The translations under genes were made by a program, and so were the position numbers. A model generated the notes under the pieces. That model saw only the letters and a list, made by a program, of their open reading frames with translations. It made no database searches and had not been told where the DNA came from. This document shows positions 22,328 to 31,605 of a DNA stretch of 51,561 nt, piece after piece; position 1 is the stretch's first letter; every line of letters starts with the position of its first letter. Where the stretch lies: positions 1-51,561 of the IMG/VR virus record IMGVR_UViG_3300046680_000139. One strand, written 5' to 3'. The DNA is from a virus.

Positions 22328-22636
22328 TTAGCAACTCGGTGGTGTCCATTTCAGCGCGTCAGCTCTAGCGCGTTGATAAATAACAATAGAATTCTGCAAT
22401 CCAGCAGACGCACGATTAGGCTGATCGCGTGCATCCTTAAGCCAGCTGGTAAATAAATGTTTCATGTTGTCTCTGAACGCCTCGTCAACGGCTGCGAGAA
22501 CCTGCGCTCGAATATGAACGCGGTCTTCATCGGTAACGCAAACTGGACGTAGCGGCTCATCGCCTTTTGAATAGACCATCGCAGCGCCAAGCAGCACCAT
22601 TACAAAACAAACTGCGATGATTGTTCTCGCTTCCAT
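22328..22636 (-). CDS. Membrane-anchored helical protein (102 aa), i-spanin-like topology
   Basis: One N-terminal transmembrane helix (TIIAVCFVMVLLGAAMVY) then a periplasmic helical domain (RVHIRAQVLAAVDEAFRDNMKHLFTSWL). This topology is like that of inner-membrane spanins, and its neighbour is exported, but no o-spanin lipobox partner is found. Between it and the fibre gene is a 48-bp gap with only a 9-codon frame. Confidence 0.6.
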   Translation of the reverse strand: MEARTIIAVCFVMVLLGAAMVYSKGDEPLRPVCVTDEDRVHIRAQVLAAVDEAFRDNMKHLFTSWLKDARDQPNRASAGLQNSIVIYQRARADALKWTPPSC

Positions 22637-22684
22637 TCATTTTATCTTAGTTATAAAATCCTGCATCGTCAGCGGCGGTTCCCC

Positions 22685-23932
22685 TCATGCGCCTTCCAGC
22701 GTTTCGACCCGCGCTTTTAATTCCTTGATGGCATTGATGAGTGCAAAGATCAGCGGAGTCGTGTCAAGGTCGCGTATGTCGTTGACTTGTTCGCCGTCGA
22801 TATAGCCATTACGCAACGTCACCATTTCCGGAAAGATACTCTCGACCTCCTGCGCGATCAGACCATGAAATGTCTTACTGCTCTCGGCGACTTGCCGGTG
22901 CGGGCTGTTGGGATAGGGAACAGCCAACGCATCTTTTGATTTTGTACCGTCAGCCGAAGGAATATGATCCGGCGGCTCCGCTGTATCATTGCCTTTATAG
23001 GTGAAGGTGACAGGACGCAGTTGCGCGACGGCATCTAGGCCGACTGCATAATCACCCTGCACATTCTTGATGCGCTCGTCGGACGAGTCGGCCCACGCGC
23101 CGCCGCCGGGCTTGTAGGCCGCGCCATTGACGAGAAAGCCAGCCGGATATTGCAGTTGAATGGTGATGGCATTGTTCACCACCCATTGCCAGTAGCCATT
23201 TGATTTTGTGTAGGACCAATAGCAAGCCGCGCCATTGACGAGCATCAACGTAGCATTAGTATCAGCGTAAATATAATCTCCGTTTGGTCCCCACATGAGC
23301 GACGCAGCGGCTTGCACGTTGCCGGTTGAATAAAGGAAACCGCAATCAATCCTATTGCCGTTTGCATTCATAGGCCCGGACGAAAACGCTCCACCAACAG
23401 ATAACGCTTGGGCAATAGTTACTGCGCCGCTCGCTCGATTAATCAACAATGGCGAGCCTAACCAACCGGCGCTGTCATTATAGCGATCAATTTCAAAATC
23501 ACTGCCAGCGTTTCCGCCGCTCTCAGCCGTTGAATTTCCAAGCTGTATCACCCATCGCGTACTAGTTCCCGTATAGCCACCGAGAAACGCGCCTTGTCCA
23601 CTGGCGGTCTTAGAAAGAAGCAACTGCGGACTTGCAACATTAATGTTTAGATTGCCGCTCATTGCATCGCCGGTCTTGGAAACCTTGGCGGCTGATACCG
23701 TCGCGTCGGCGGCATCGACGTAATCCTTACGAACGGCGTTGCTTGCTGCCGGTCCGGTCGGCAATCCCAATTGACCTGACATGATATCGCCAGCCTTGGC
23801 GACAAAGGCCGAATTACTGCCGCTGGTCTTGATGTCCCATGCACCGGAGGCTGTATGCCAGACGTAATCCGGTCCTCCGGCTGGACTATAGGTTTGTCCT
23901 TCAGTTGGTGACGCAGGAAAATCATAGGGCAT
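22685..23932 (-). CDS. Tail fibre with C-terminal S74 intramolecular chaperone
   Basis: Product of 415 aa. N-terminal PASPTEGQTYSPAGGPDYVWHTASGAW is a common fibre attachment segment, followed by repeated GD.MSG.L helical-stalk motifs. The last ~130 residues are an S74 chaperone (SSDERIKN, QLRPVTFTYKG, GLIAQEVESIFPEM, coiled tail ELKARVETLEG). These domains trimerise the fibre and cut themselves off at the Ser of the SDERIK site. AGGAGA precedes the ATG. It is the host-recognition end of the tail module. Confidence 0.9.
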   Translation of the reverse strand: MPYDFPASPTEGQTYSPAGGPDYVWHTASGAWDIKTSGSNSAFVAKAGDIMSGQLGLPTGPAASNAVRKDYVDAADATVSAAKVSKTGDAMSGNLNINVASPQLLLSKTASGQGAFLGGYTGTSTRWVIQLGNSTAESGGNAGSDFEIDRYNDSAGWLGSPLLINRASGAVTIAQALSVGGAFSSGPMNANGNRIDCGFLYSTGNVQAAASLMWGPNGDYIYADTNATLMLVNGAACYWSYTKSNGYWQWVVNNAITIQLQYPAGFLVNGAAYKPGGGAWADSSDERIKNVQGDYAVGLDAVAQLRPVTFTYKGNDTAEPPDHIPSADGTKSKDALAVPYPNSPHRQVAESSKTFHGLIAQEVESIFPEMVTLRNGYIDGEQVNDIRDLDTTPLIFALINAIKELKARVETLEGA

Positions 23933-23944
23933 TAGATAATCTCC

Positions 23945-25819
23945 TTAGTTCACTTCCGCACCGCCGACTTGAACCCACTGGCTTGTGTTTACGTCGGTAA
24001 AGTAGATATAGAGAGCGCCTGTCATGCTATTCCACCAAAGCTGTCCCGCTATTGGTGAGAGCGGCGCTGCATCAGAGATCGAGGCGCTTGGCTTTGTATT
24101 GATCGCGGTCGTGACAAATGCGGTTGTCGCCAGTGATGTATCATTGTCGCCAGCATTCGGCGTCGGCGCTTTTGGATCGCCGGTAAAGACAGGCGAAGCC
24201 AGCGGAGCCTTTGTTGTATCTGACGGGTGGACGTGATCACCACGCGAATAGAGCGCAGATGAACCGGGAGCGGCAACACTGTCCATTGCCGGATTAGCAT
24301 TAGACGGATTGGTACTGCCTGCCGCCGTCATCGCAGCCGTAACAAAAGCAGTCGTTGCTATCGATGTGTCGTTGTCACCTGGAGCTGGCGTTGGCGCTTT
24401 CGGGTCGCCGGTAAATGTCGGTGACGCGAGCGGAGCTTTTAGCGCGTCGGCGTTATCAATGTAGGTTTTGGTTGATGTCTGAAATGATAAGTCGGCATTA
24501 TCAACGTATTGTTTCGTCGCAGCCTGAAGTGACAAAGAGGGATCAGCCGGAAGCATCAGCGGTCCGGTCATCGTGTCGCCAGCCTTCAGGACGCGCAGCG
24601 CATCCGCCGCGTCTACATAGGCGGTCGTGACACTCGGCGAGATTGCCGCGATAGCGCCATTGACGAAAGCTGTCGTAGCGATGCTGGTATCGTTATCGTT
24701 AGCCGCTGGCGTCGGTGCTTTTGGATCGCCGGTAAATGTCGGCGAGACGATACCAGCCTTCGTTGCGTCGGCAGCGTCGACGTATGCCTTGGTGACACCC
24801 GTACCGGGAGAGGCATCGACATATTGCTTGGTTGCTGCTTCGAGAGGATTAGCCGGGTCAGCTGGCAGTATGATCGCGCCAAAGGCGGTCGTTACTTTAT
24901 TGGTACTATTCCAGTTCATCACTTCGCTATTATTGGCGGAAAGCGAAAGTGAGCCAGCACCTTTGCGAAATAATCCGCTTGCCGGTTCGCTGCCGAAAGC
25001 ATATCCCGGTAACGCTTGCGAACCGTCGAGCGATCTTGTCTGTGCAAGGATATTGCAGATACTCGTATTCAAAGAAAATGCCGGTACTCCAGCGATAGCT
25101 ACGTTGAGCGCACCCGCTGTCGAATATAATCCTGTATTCAATTCTCCAGTAAAATTCAGGGACGGCGTAGTGGCAGATCCGAGAGGCAACGTCAGCGAGC
25201 CGGTCATGCTGTCACCAGCCTTGGCGACTTTCTCCGTATCGACTTCCGCTATGGCCGTCTGAACATCGGTCGCCGAAACGTTGCCCGTAGGGGTGAACGC
25301 AACGCTGAGCGCATTCCCACCACCGCCGCCAGTACCGCCCGTCGAATTAATCGTCAGCGTATTGGCGGCATCATCATAAACGAGAGAGACATTGCTTCCT
25401 TGTTTGAGTAGCGCAGCAACGCGGTCGTCAACGCCTTCGGCGAAGTCTGGAATATTCGCAGACGTAACGTAAGCATCAAAGACCGTATTTTGCTGAACCC
25501 ACTGCGCACTGTCTAGATCAACATAATAAATGTATGTATTTCCGCTGTCACTGTCCCACCAGATCGAACCCGGTTTTGGTCCTACAGGTGCCGTATCGCG
25601 CATGAAAACAACAGCTTCTGTTCCCGGTGGCCCTTGCGGTCCTGTCGGTCCCGCTGGTCCCGGTACAAGCGACGGCGGTCCCGGCGGTCCCGGTATGCCT
25701 TGGTCAAGAACCTGTATTGTTTCCAAATCATCAGACGCAGTTACAACAATCGTGTCGTCATCAGCAGCATTTATAATGATCGTTACTGGATCTTGATTAA
25801 TAATATCAACGCTGCTCAT
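23945..25819 (-). CDS. Tail fibre with collagen-like and tandem fibre repeats
   Basis: Product of 624 aa. After a short N-terminal domain it carries a collagen-like Gly-X-Y stretch (GPPGPPS, GPAGPTGPQGPPG), then a WWDSDSGNTYIYYVD segment, then several copies of a phage fibre repeat built on ASPTFTGDPKAPTP...DNDTSIATTAF, separated by YVDAAD-type helices, and a second WWNSMTGALYIYFTD segment at the end. The repeated WW..GxxYIYF segments suggest duplicated binding or attachment modules. Likely trimeric receptor-binding fibre. Confidence 0.88.
   Translation of the reverse strand: MSSVDIINQDPVTIIINAADDDTIVVTASDDLETIQVLDQGIPGPPGPPSLVPGPAGPTGPQGPPGTEAVVFMRDTAPVGPKPGSIWWDSDSGNTYIYYVDLDSAQWVQQNTVFDAYVTSANIPDFAEGVDDRVAALLKQGSNVSLVYDDAANTLTINSTGGTGGGGGNALSVAFTPTGNVSATDVQTAIAEVDTEKVAKAGDSMTGSLTLPLGSATTPSLNFTGELNTGLYSTAGALNVAIAGVPAFSLNTSICNILAQTRSLDGSQALPGYAFGSEPASGLFRKGAGSLSLSANNSEVMNWNSTNKVTTAFGAIILPADPANPLEAATKQYVDASPGTGVTKAYVDAADATKAGIVSPTFTGDPKAPTPAANDNDTSIATTAFVNGAIAAISPSVTTAYVDAADALRVLKAGDTMTGPLMLPADPSLSLQAATKQYVDNADLSFQTSTKTYIDNADALKAPLASPTFTGDPKAPTPAPGDNDTSIATTAFVTAAMTAAGSTNPSNANPAMDSVAAPGSSALYSRGDHVHPSDTTKAPLASPVFTGDPKAPTPNAGDNDTSLATTAFVTTAINTKPSASISDAAPLSPIAGQLWWNSMTGALYIYFTDVNTSQWVQVGGAEVN
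24060..24760 (-). repeat. Tandem coding repeats in the fibre gene
   Basis: At least three copies of a roughly 90-nt unit (about 24105-24210, 24345-24440 and 24660-24760) encode the ASP(T/V)FTGDPKAPTP ... DNDTS(I/L)ATTAFV motif. DNA copies differ at silent positions, so they are not recent duplicates, but recombination between them could change fibre length. Confidence 0.8.
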
Positions 25820-26160
25820 CGTGTCGGTCCCGCATTATTGATAAGCGTGCCAAACCATATTTTTATTTTCATTCCATTGAGCGTCATAATCATAGACTGA
25901 TCATGACTGCCAAGTCCCAACCGTGCTAAAGTGTCCTGTAAAATTCTCACAGAGAAAAGACCACCTGCCGGATTAAGCAGAATAATCTCTCCAGTATCAG
26001 TACCAAGCCGCAACTCAGCCTCGACATCCTCAGCATGACGACGCAACATCATCTCCAACGATGCACCAGTCATATCAATTGGTGCACCAACAGCCGTCAT
26101 GTATTGGAAGACGCGATAAAAGTCCGCGTCATTCTCGACCGTGATATTGACTGTTGCCAT
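25816..26160 (-). CDS. Baseplate/fibre-associated Ig-like (BppU-type) protein (114 aa)
   Basis: Start at ATG 26160, 1 nt after the upstream stop. ATVNITVENDADFYRVFQY, PIDMTGASLEMMLRRHAED, GEIILLNPAGGLFSVRI and SMIMTLNGMKI fit the beta-sandwich pattern of small phage proteins that begin with a dltG..l.m.lR motif, as in upper-baseplate N-terminal domains. Probably connects fibres to the baseplate. A longer TTG start at 26202 is possible. Confidence 0.65.
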   Translation of the reverse strand: MATVNITVENDADFYRVFQYMTAVGAPIDMTGASLEMMLRRHAEDVEAELRLGTDTGEIILLNPAGGLFSVRILQDTLARLGLGSHDQSMIMTLNGMKIKIWFGTLINNAGPTR

Positions 26161-26161
26161 G

Positions 26162-26770
26162 TCAGGAGAATGTATTTGAAATTGCAGCAAATGCCGCGTC
26201 AACTGCCGCGAGCGTTGTCATAGTGCCTCCGATAATAGCCGTTAGGTTAGCGCTTTCACAAGTAAAACACGATTGCACAAACATCGTCATATCGTCATTG
26301 AGCGTCGCCAATTGCGTGTTACTCAATTGGATAAACGAGCCGTCCGACATTTTCCAATCGGTAACGTGAGCCGGATTAACTACCGCATATTGATAGGCAC
26401 TATTGACCGTATTGCGCGAGGTCGGATCAGTGAGAAACGGCACCGCGCTAAGACTTGTGACGGTGATGCCGCCGCTGGCATGGCGATAACGCGCATCAGC
26501 ATTGTAGGCGGCAAGCTGCCCCTCGGTATAGTTTCCCACTGAAGGCTGAATGAAAGTATCCTTTGCCGCAAACAACCATGCTGGCAACTGTGAACCGACG
26601 GATTGTAATGCCTGAGCCAGCTCAGCCTCACTGGCAATAGGAGAGGCAACCTTAGTTGCACTCCAATCGGTGTATGTTTGATCAGTCACTGGAACGAGCG
26701 TGTTAGTCGCGCCAGAATAGACCTCAGTTGCTGATCCGCCGATGATCCAGTAGAAATCCAAAATGTTCAT
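26162..26770 (-). CDS. DUF4376-like tail fibre accessory protein
   Basis: Product of 202 aa. FYWIIGGSATEVYSG..., then a helical DARYRHASGGITVT segment and WKMSDGSFIQLSNTQLATLN match DUF4376-like fibre/assembly proteins. It sits between two fibre-type genes with 1-4 bp overlaps. Either a minor fibre part or a fibre assembly factor. Confidence 0.7.
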   Translation of the reverse strand: MNILDFYWIIGGSATEVYSGATNTLVPVTDQTYTDWSATKVASPIASEAELAQALQSVGSQLPAWLFAAKDTFIQPSVGNYTEGQLAAYNADARYRHASGGITVTSLSAVPFLTDPTSRNTVNSAYQYAVVNPAHVTDWKMSDGSFIQLSNTQLATLNDDMTMFVQSCFTCESANLTAIIGGTMTTLAAVDAAFAAISNTFS

Positions 26771-28065
26771 ATGTATTGTCCTCCCGAAAATGCCACTCCC
26801 GCTACTGTACCGGGCAGATACGACGCGCCTCGCGCTGCTGTATTGATAACGCCGTTACTCAACGCGACATATTTATAGCCGCTCAGATTTCCCGCTCCAT
26901 TGATGGCATTCCAGAGCGGCCAGATTTGTCCGCCGTCCACCGCCTGCATGAAGGCGTAGTTCTGACTCGCGACTGAAATTGTTATGCTTGGGTTGGTCGG
27001 AGTCGAATTAAGAATTACGCCGTTGGTGAAGGCATAGTAGTGCGAACCACCGGCATAGGTGCCAACGATATTCTGATTACCATATGGCATGCAGCTAGAA
27101 CTCGCACCCATGCAAACATGATTTTGCGGTGCGTTACCAAAGTTCACAATTCCAAGAGTTAAATATCCGCCATTGAGCCACCAGAGACAATGACCTTGGT
27201 CGCCTGACTTTGGTGCCGATGCCGTAAGCTGCATTCCCTGAATGTCGTAGTTGCCGCCATGAAATGATGTGATTGTGCTGCCAGTGCCGCTATTTGTCAC
27301 CACAACAGCAGCGGGGTTTGAGACGTTACCAATCAGCGCAACTATGCCGGAGCCGTTCGGGAGCGGCAGATCGATTGGATCAGGCGAGTAGTAACCGCCG
27401 TCCGCAATATGGATGATAAAATTCCAGCCACCGAGATTATATTTCTTCATGGTGGTAAGAGCTTTCGGAATTGTCGCAAATGGCCCGGACGTTCCACTTA
27501 TCGCCGCCGCCGTCCCGTCGTAGAGCGTGTCGCTTCCAATCCCGGAATTGACGTAAAGATTTTGCGTTGCCGTCATCGTTATGGCACCGGTAGAGATGCC
27601 ACCTATGGCCTGAAAATGAACGCCGTCATAGGCGACTTCGATCAGCTGTCCCGCCAGCATCTCGTACGCATTGAGCTGCGTTTGATCAGTATGAATGACA
27701 GGGACGTTGCCGAGTCCGCTGACGTTGAGAACAACTTGACCCGTGTTACCGTATCTCACCTTGACGATGAAACGCTGGCCGAGCGCATACGCGGAAATAG
27801 GCTGCGTCGGAGTGATAGCCATTTGGTTCGGGATGCCAGTATCAACTCCCCAATTAACCAAACCACCTTGTATCGCCCGTGAGAGCTGATACAAATCAGC
27901 ATCGCTTGGAATCAAACCGCCACGATTAATAAAATTGACAATCTCACGCTGCGGATATTCTATCGCAGCAGCAGGAGGGATTGAACCCATCGTGCCAGTC
28001 GAAGGGTTGCCATTGATATAACCGGCGTTAGGGTCAGACACGCCGTAGGGCGCTTCATATTTCAC
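26767..28065 (-). CDS. Tailspike / tail fibre with beta-helix-like body (432 aa)
   Basis: Starts with GTG 28065 (AAAGGAG 9 nt upstream); the in-frame extension to 28131 is not conserved-looking. N-terminal YEAPYGVSDPNAGYINGNPSTG and YPQREIVNFINRGGL is a typical tail-attachment segment. The body (YVNSGIGSDTLYDGTAA...FATIPKAL, then many short beta-strands with Gly/Asn turns, as in GGNYDIQGMQL) looks like a right-handed beta-helix used for polysaccharide binding or cleavage. No catalytic residues can be assigned. Confidence 0.8.
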   Translation of the reverse strand: MKYEAPYGVSDPNAGYINGNPSTGTMGSIPPAAAIEYPQREIVNFINRGGLIPSDADLYQLSRAIQGGLVNWGVDTGIPNQMAITPTQPISAYALGQRFIVKVRYGNTGQVVLNVSGLGNVPVIHTDQTQLNAYEMLAGQLIEVAYDGVHFQAIGGISTGAITMTATQNLYVNSGIGSDTLYDGTAAAISGTSGPFATIPKALTTMKKYNLGGWNFIIHIADGGYYSPDPIDLPLPNGSGIVALIGNVSNPAAVVVTNSGTGSTITSFHGGNYDIQGMQLTASAPKSGDQGHCLWWLNGGYLTLGIVNFGNAPQNHVCMGASSSCMPYGNQNIVGTYAGGSHYYAFTNGVILNSTPTNPSITISVASQNYAFMQAVDGGQIWPLWNAINGAGNLSGYKYVALSNGVINTAARGASYLPGTVAGVAFSGGQYI

Positions 28066-28078
28066 TTGACGTCTCCTT

Positions 28079-28858
28079 TTAAGGTGTACCAGCCATTGGA
28101 TCACCGGGATGATCCAAGCCTGCATAATCAAAGAGTATTGTTGTGTGAGCTGGCTTCCAACGATTTAGTAAGCATTCAAGATCATCTGCGATACCAATAC
28201 GTAGGTGCGGATCAATACCACATTGTCCGCTTGCACAGCGAAACCAAATCAATGAGGCTCCACTAACATGTACCGTCCAGTAGAAACGATTTATGTCTGG
28301 ACCAAGACCATAATATGGCCACTCGCTTAACTCCCCATCCTTAACATAAGCATCACCAACTGCACCCATGATAGGGTTGCCCCATTCATTGCGCATCGGG
28401 TCTGGCGGCAAAAGACCATATGTACGACAATCTCCGACACTGTCAATACCGACAACAAAGGTCCGATATTCCGTAATGGTAATTGTATAGCCAATCTGCG
28501 CGGCAACATCAATAAAGAACTCACGTGACTGCGCGCCTTGCATCGTCATGCGCATAACAAGCGCAAGCTGCCGTGCGTCTATTCCCTGCGGCGCTGTATA
28601 ACAAGGATCGGGTAATCCCCAGTTACGTTCCCAATCCGGCAGCAGCTCTATCGTTGTGCGCGGATCACTTTCCCGTTCCAACAAGTCGGCTGCACGACCG
28701 TCAACAAATCCCCAGTACTCACAAAGACCCGCAACCACTTTATAGAGCAAACTTTCCGGATGCCGTGGCCATGCCTGTCCTTGCGGGAGCAACGCCAGAA
28801 ACGCTTGCTTATAATCATCGCCAGTACGACGTACGTGACGATCAATCTGATTACTCAT
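28079..28858 (-). CDS. Mu gp48-like (YmfQ/DUF2313) baseplate protein
   Basis: Product of 259 aa. DDYKQAFLALLPQGQAWPRHPES, DLLERESDPRTTIELLPDWERNWGLPDPC and QLALVMRMTMQGAQSREFFIDVAAQIGY are the characteristic blocks of DUF2313. It caps the baseplate wedge together with gp47-like protein. The ATG at 28858 lies within the end of the gp47 gene (8-bp overlap), with GGAGACG upstream. Confidence 0.92.
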   Translation of the reverse strand: MSNQIDRHVRRTGDDYKQAFLALLPQGQAWPRHPESLLYKVVAGLCEYWGFVDGRAADLLERESDPRTTIELLPDWERNWGLPDPCYTAPQGIDARQLALVMRMTMQGAQSREFFIDVAAQIGYTITITEYRTFVVGIDSVGDCRTYGLLPPDPMRNEWGNPIMGAVGDAYVKDGELSEWPYYGLGPDINRFYWTVHVSGASLIWFRCASGQCGIDPHLRIGIADDLECLLNRWKPAHTTILFDYAGLDHPGDPMAGTP

Positions 28859-29924
28859 AAAGGATCGTCTCCAGCACCGCCATGTGTCCAAGCGACGGCA
28901 TTACGTAGTCCACCGTCGTTACTAATTCAAACGATTGCACGCTCGGCGCATTTAAAATTGCGTAGCTTATCCATGCCGCGTAAATCGTTTGTCCTGGAGC
29001 TGCCTTTGCAAATAGCATATCCTCGATGCTCTTTTCAATCTCAGCACGTGCGGCTTCGGTATCCGGCATCAAGTTTGCAATCGTGACGTCGATGAATTCC
29101 TTGATCGGTGCGAGCACGTAACAATCCTTAACCGTAACAGGACGCATCTTATCGATGTAGGTTGCTACGATCTCAACGTCGGCAGGAGTTGGCCAGCCGT
29201 CATCAGCCGCACGCAGATCGTCCATTAAAAAACGTACAGTGATCGTGCCGGTACCTTGCTCTGGCGCTGCCCACGCACGCGTCACTCCAGGAACTGCCAG
29301 CGCCCACGTAACATAATCTGCTTGCGAACCACCCATCGCAGGATTACGAATACGCTGCAGGATACGTTGACGTAATTGATTATCAGTTTCATCATCAGTG
29401 CCGCCGGTTAATTCCACGACGGTAGCGGTACCGTCAACGCCAGCGGGTGTTGCCACGAAACTTAATTGTGCGCCTTCGTCCATATTACCGAGCGCGCCAT
29501 AATCAATAGCAACGATACCAACATTGACCGGTGACGCGCCTGTCGTCACGTCTTCTATTGTCTCGTAATTAATATTATTGTCGCTGATCAATTGCGTTCC
29601 AGCTGGCACGACAACACCGGGTGTGCCAGTAATTGCAATGGTACCCATAGCTGGAGTTGCAACCTTGCGCCCGATCGTTCCGTCAGCGTTTACTAACCAG
29701 ATATCACCATGTCGATCTAGCCATTCATGTTCAGCAGTATCCGGTAGTAACTGCAGTGCTAACCAATCAAGGTAACGCAACGTCAGGTGCGCCAGTGCCG
29801 CCATGGCATCAGCCATCACCCGCAAGACGCTGTTGCCGACGAACGAAGCACGACCTAACGCAGTCGTTATCTCACCGCGAACCGTTTGCCGTACGACGCG
29901 TAACGTTGGGGTTGTCCAAGGCAT
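28851..29924 (-). CDS. Baseplate J-like protein (Mu gp47 family)
   Basis: Product of 357 aa. Typical blocks: YLDWLALQLLPDTAEHEWLDRHG, ATPAMGTIAITGTPGVVVPAGTQ..., LTGGTDDETDNQLRQRIL, NPAMGGSQADYVTWALAVPGVTRAW. Structural component of contractile-tail wedges that transmits the signal for sheath contraction. Confidence 0.95.
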   Translation of the reverse strand: MPWTTPTLRVVRQTVRGEITTALGRASFVGNSVLRVMADAMAALAHLTLRYLDWLALQLLPDTAEHEWLDRHGDIWLVNADGTIGRKVATPAMGTIAITGTPGVVVPAGTQLISDNNINYETIEDVTTGASPVNVGIVAIDYGALGNMDEGAQLSFVATPAGVDGTATVVELTGGTDDETDNQLRQRILQRIRNPAMGGSQADYVTWALAVPGVTRAWAAPEQGTGTITVRFLMDDLRAADDGWPTPADVEIVATYIDKMRPVTVKDCYVLAPIKEFIDVTIANLMPDTEAARAEIEKSIEDMLFAKAAPGQTIYAAWISYAILNAPSVQSFELVTTVDYVMPSLGHMAVLETILYE

Positions 29925-29927
29925 TAC

Positions 29928-30425
29928 TTAAACTTTCCTTATTCCATCCCACAGATTTTGAAAGCGTAAATCAATTAACATATTCGGACCGCGATAAACT
30001 TGTACCCACACGTCAATCTGTTCAACACCATTACGCATAGCCGTAACATCAATACGGCTGCAGATACGTTTATCAATCATCGGCTGCAAAGATGTTCTGC
30101 AGTATTGTTCTGCCCGTACAACCGTTGCGCCTTCTTGCGCATCGATTGGAGTTATCTTAGCACGGCGCAATAGCCATATCTTCGAGCCAATCGGCCAACC
30201 GTCCCAGATCGTTTCTGCCTCTAGGTCTCCCCACCAGCCTTTACGATCTGAACTATCAGGATCAGGTAGCACGTCATTTAGATCGGCTAACGCACAAGTC
30301 AGTAACGTTACCTTAACGATATTGACGAGCTCTTCAGTTTCATCCAACGTACCGTCTGGTTTCAAAAGCCAATCTGCCCAGATGCCTGTTAAATCTGTAA
30401 CGTTGATGACGCGAATATCTGTCAT
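29928..30425 (-). CDS. Mu gp46-like baseplate protein
   Basis: Product of 165 aa. The segment KGWWGD, GSKIWLLRRAK, and an alternating helix part with EQYCRTSLQPMIDK match the GP46 family (T4 gp25-like role at the centre of the baseplate). It lies 3 bp upstream of the gp47 gene, as in Mu. Confidence 0.88.
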   Translation of the reverse strand: MTDIRVINVTDLTGIWADWLLKPDGTLDETEELVNIVKVTLLTCALADLNDVLPDPDSSDRKGWWGDLEAETIWDGWPIGSKIWLLRRAKITPIDAQEGATVVRAEQYCRTSLQPMIDKRICSRIDVTAMRNGVEQIDVWVQVYRGPNMLIDLRFQNLWDGIRKV

Positions 30426-31090
30426 GAACTTAACGCCACAATATCACGTTGCATGAAAGCCGGGTGCACGGTATTATTCTCAGCAATCAATTCGTCGCTA
30501 CGCGATCCATCGCCATAGATGCGATTAGACAAAGTCAATGCCGGGTAATTAACTGCCCAATGATATTGAAGAACACGCGGTAGTTGCCGCTCGGTTGCAG
30601 ACATATGTTGAATTAATAATGCTGCTAGCAAAACAAAACTTTGATAATCGCTAGACGTAAACGAGTCTGCCTTGTTAAGTTTTATATCATCGATAATTAT
30701 ATTCATCACATCCATTAACTCATCAACTTCACTTCGGCTAGTAAATTCCATAACAGATATCACTTGACTTTGCTCAATAAACGAAAACAAAATACCAGCA
30801 TTGACAATAACTAATCCTAAATTATAAAGTGGCGCTTCAGCAAACAAAGAAAGACGAACTCGATCCATCGTATTAAGCGCAGCACCGGCTGCACGTGCCT
30901 GTTCAAAACAGGCAAACAATTCCGTACCAATAACTTTGTTATCAACCAGCGTGCCGAAGTCTACCATGAACCGCCCAACGGCAGTACGTAACTTAGCTGC
31001 ATCAACGTTAGACGTAACCGGAAATAACAAGAGCTCGGTCATCATACGACCAGCGATTTCCTTAGCTTCTGTCAATTCAGATTTTTGCAT
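30422..31090 (-). CDS. C-terminal half of a split Mu gpN (DNA circulation) homologue
   Basis: Product of 222 aa, mainly helical. Its end, ERQLPRVLQYHWAVNYPALT followed by SNRIYGDGSRSDELIAENNTVHPAFM and IVALSS, corresponds to the conserved C-terminus of Mu gpN/gp43-type proteins (PALVLA.R.YGD..R..EL...N...HP.F). The N-terminal half is encoded by the next gene upstream; the two meet in a TAATG junction. The family normally has both halves in one polypeptide of about 400-500 aa. Confidence 0.75.
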   Translation of the reverse strand: MQKSELTEAKEIAGRMMTELLLFPVTSNVDAAKLRTAVGRFMVDFGTLVDNKVIGTELFACFEQARAAGAALNTMDRVRLSLFAEAPLYNLGLVIVNAGILFSFIEQSQVISVMEFTSRSEVDELMDVMNIIIDDIKLNKADSFTSSDYQSFVLLAALLIQHMSATERQLPRVLQYHWAVNYPALTLSNRIYGDGSRSDELIAENNTVHPAFMQRDIVALSS

Positions 31091-31605
31091 TAACCTGGTC
31101 CTAGCTCGGCATCGTTTGCAGTAGCCGCTGCGCTTTGTCCCGTGGTCTGTGATTGACTTTGCACCTGGAACGCACTACTAATTTGCTCCGGAGTATTACC
31201 GGGTGAACCTAATTCAACAAACGTCATTTCAAATGTACAGTACCCGCCTCGTTCGCGTGTTTCCGTAACGTTGTACCGTTCACAAATACAAAGTTTCGGT
31301 TCTGCCAGATAAGGATCGACGAGCTCTCCACCCTGCCCACTATCCAACGCATTCATTAATTCACGCTTAGGTATATTATAACTCGGACCAATCAGATAAC
31401 CAGTAATCTGATAACGTACAGCCGATCTTCCCATATCTTCGGCGTAAGGCGTATCCCGCTTAGGGTACTCATGCAGCACCACCCTGCGGCCACCACTGCG
31501 TGCTTGCTGCTCAACGTGATACTGCACACCACAATACGAAGCTGGCATGCCGCTAAACTGTAAACGCCACGGTGCCGGTGCGACTTCTTTAATCGTTGCC
31601 ATCAT
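31090..31605 (-). CDS. N-terminal half of a split Mu gpN (DNA circulation) homologue
   Basis: Product of 171 aa. PWRLQFSGMPASYCGVQYHVE, GGRRVVLHEYPKRDTPYAEDMGR, YQITGYLIGPSYNIPKRELMNAL and GQGGELVDPYL are the blocks of the DNA circularisation N-terminal domain (Mu gpN). The C-terminal 40 residues are Gln/Ser-rich and disordered. TAA overlaps the next ATG (TAATG). In Mu-like tails this protein caps the inner tube/hub. Confidence 0.85.
   Translation of the reverse strand: MMATIKEVAPAPWRLQFSGMPASYCGVQYHVEQQARSGGRRVVLHEYPKRDTPYAEDMGRSAVRYQITGYLIGPSYNIPKRELMNALDSGQGGELVDPYLAEPKLCICERYNVTETRERGGYCTFEMTFVELGSPGNTPEQISSAFQVQSQSQTTGQSAAATANDAELGPG

Noticed and set aside
22635-22664. Nine-codon frame ahead of the gene at 22328-22636
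   Set aside because: Too short to support as a gene; may be a chance frame or coupling leader.
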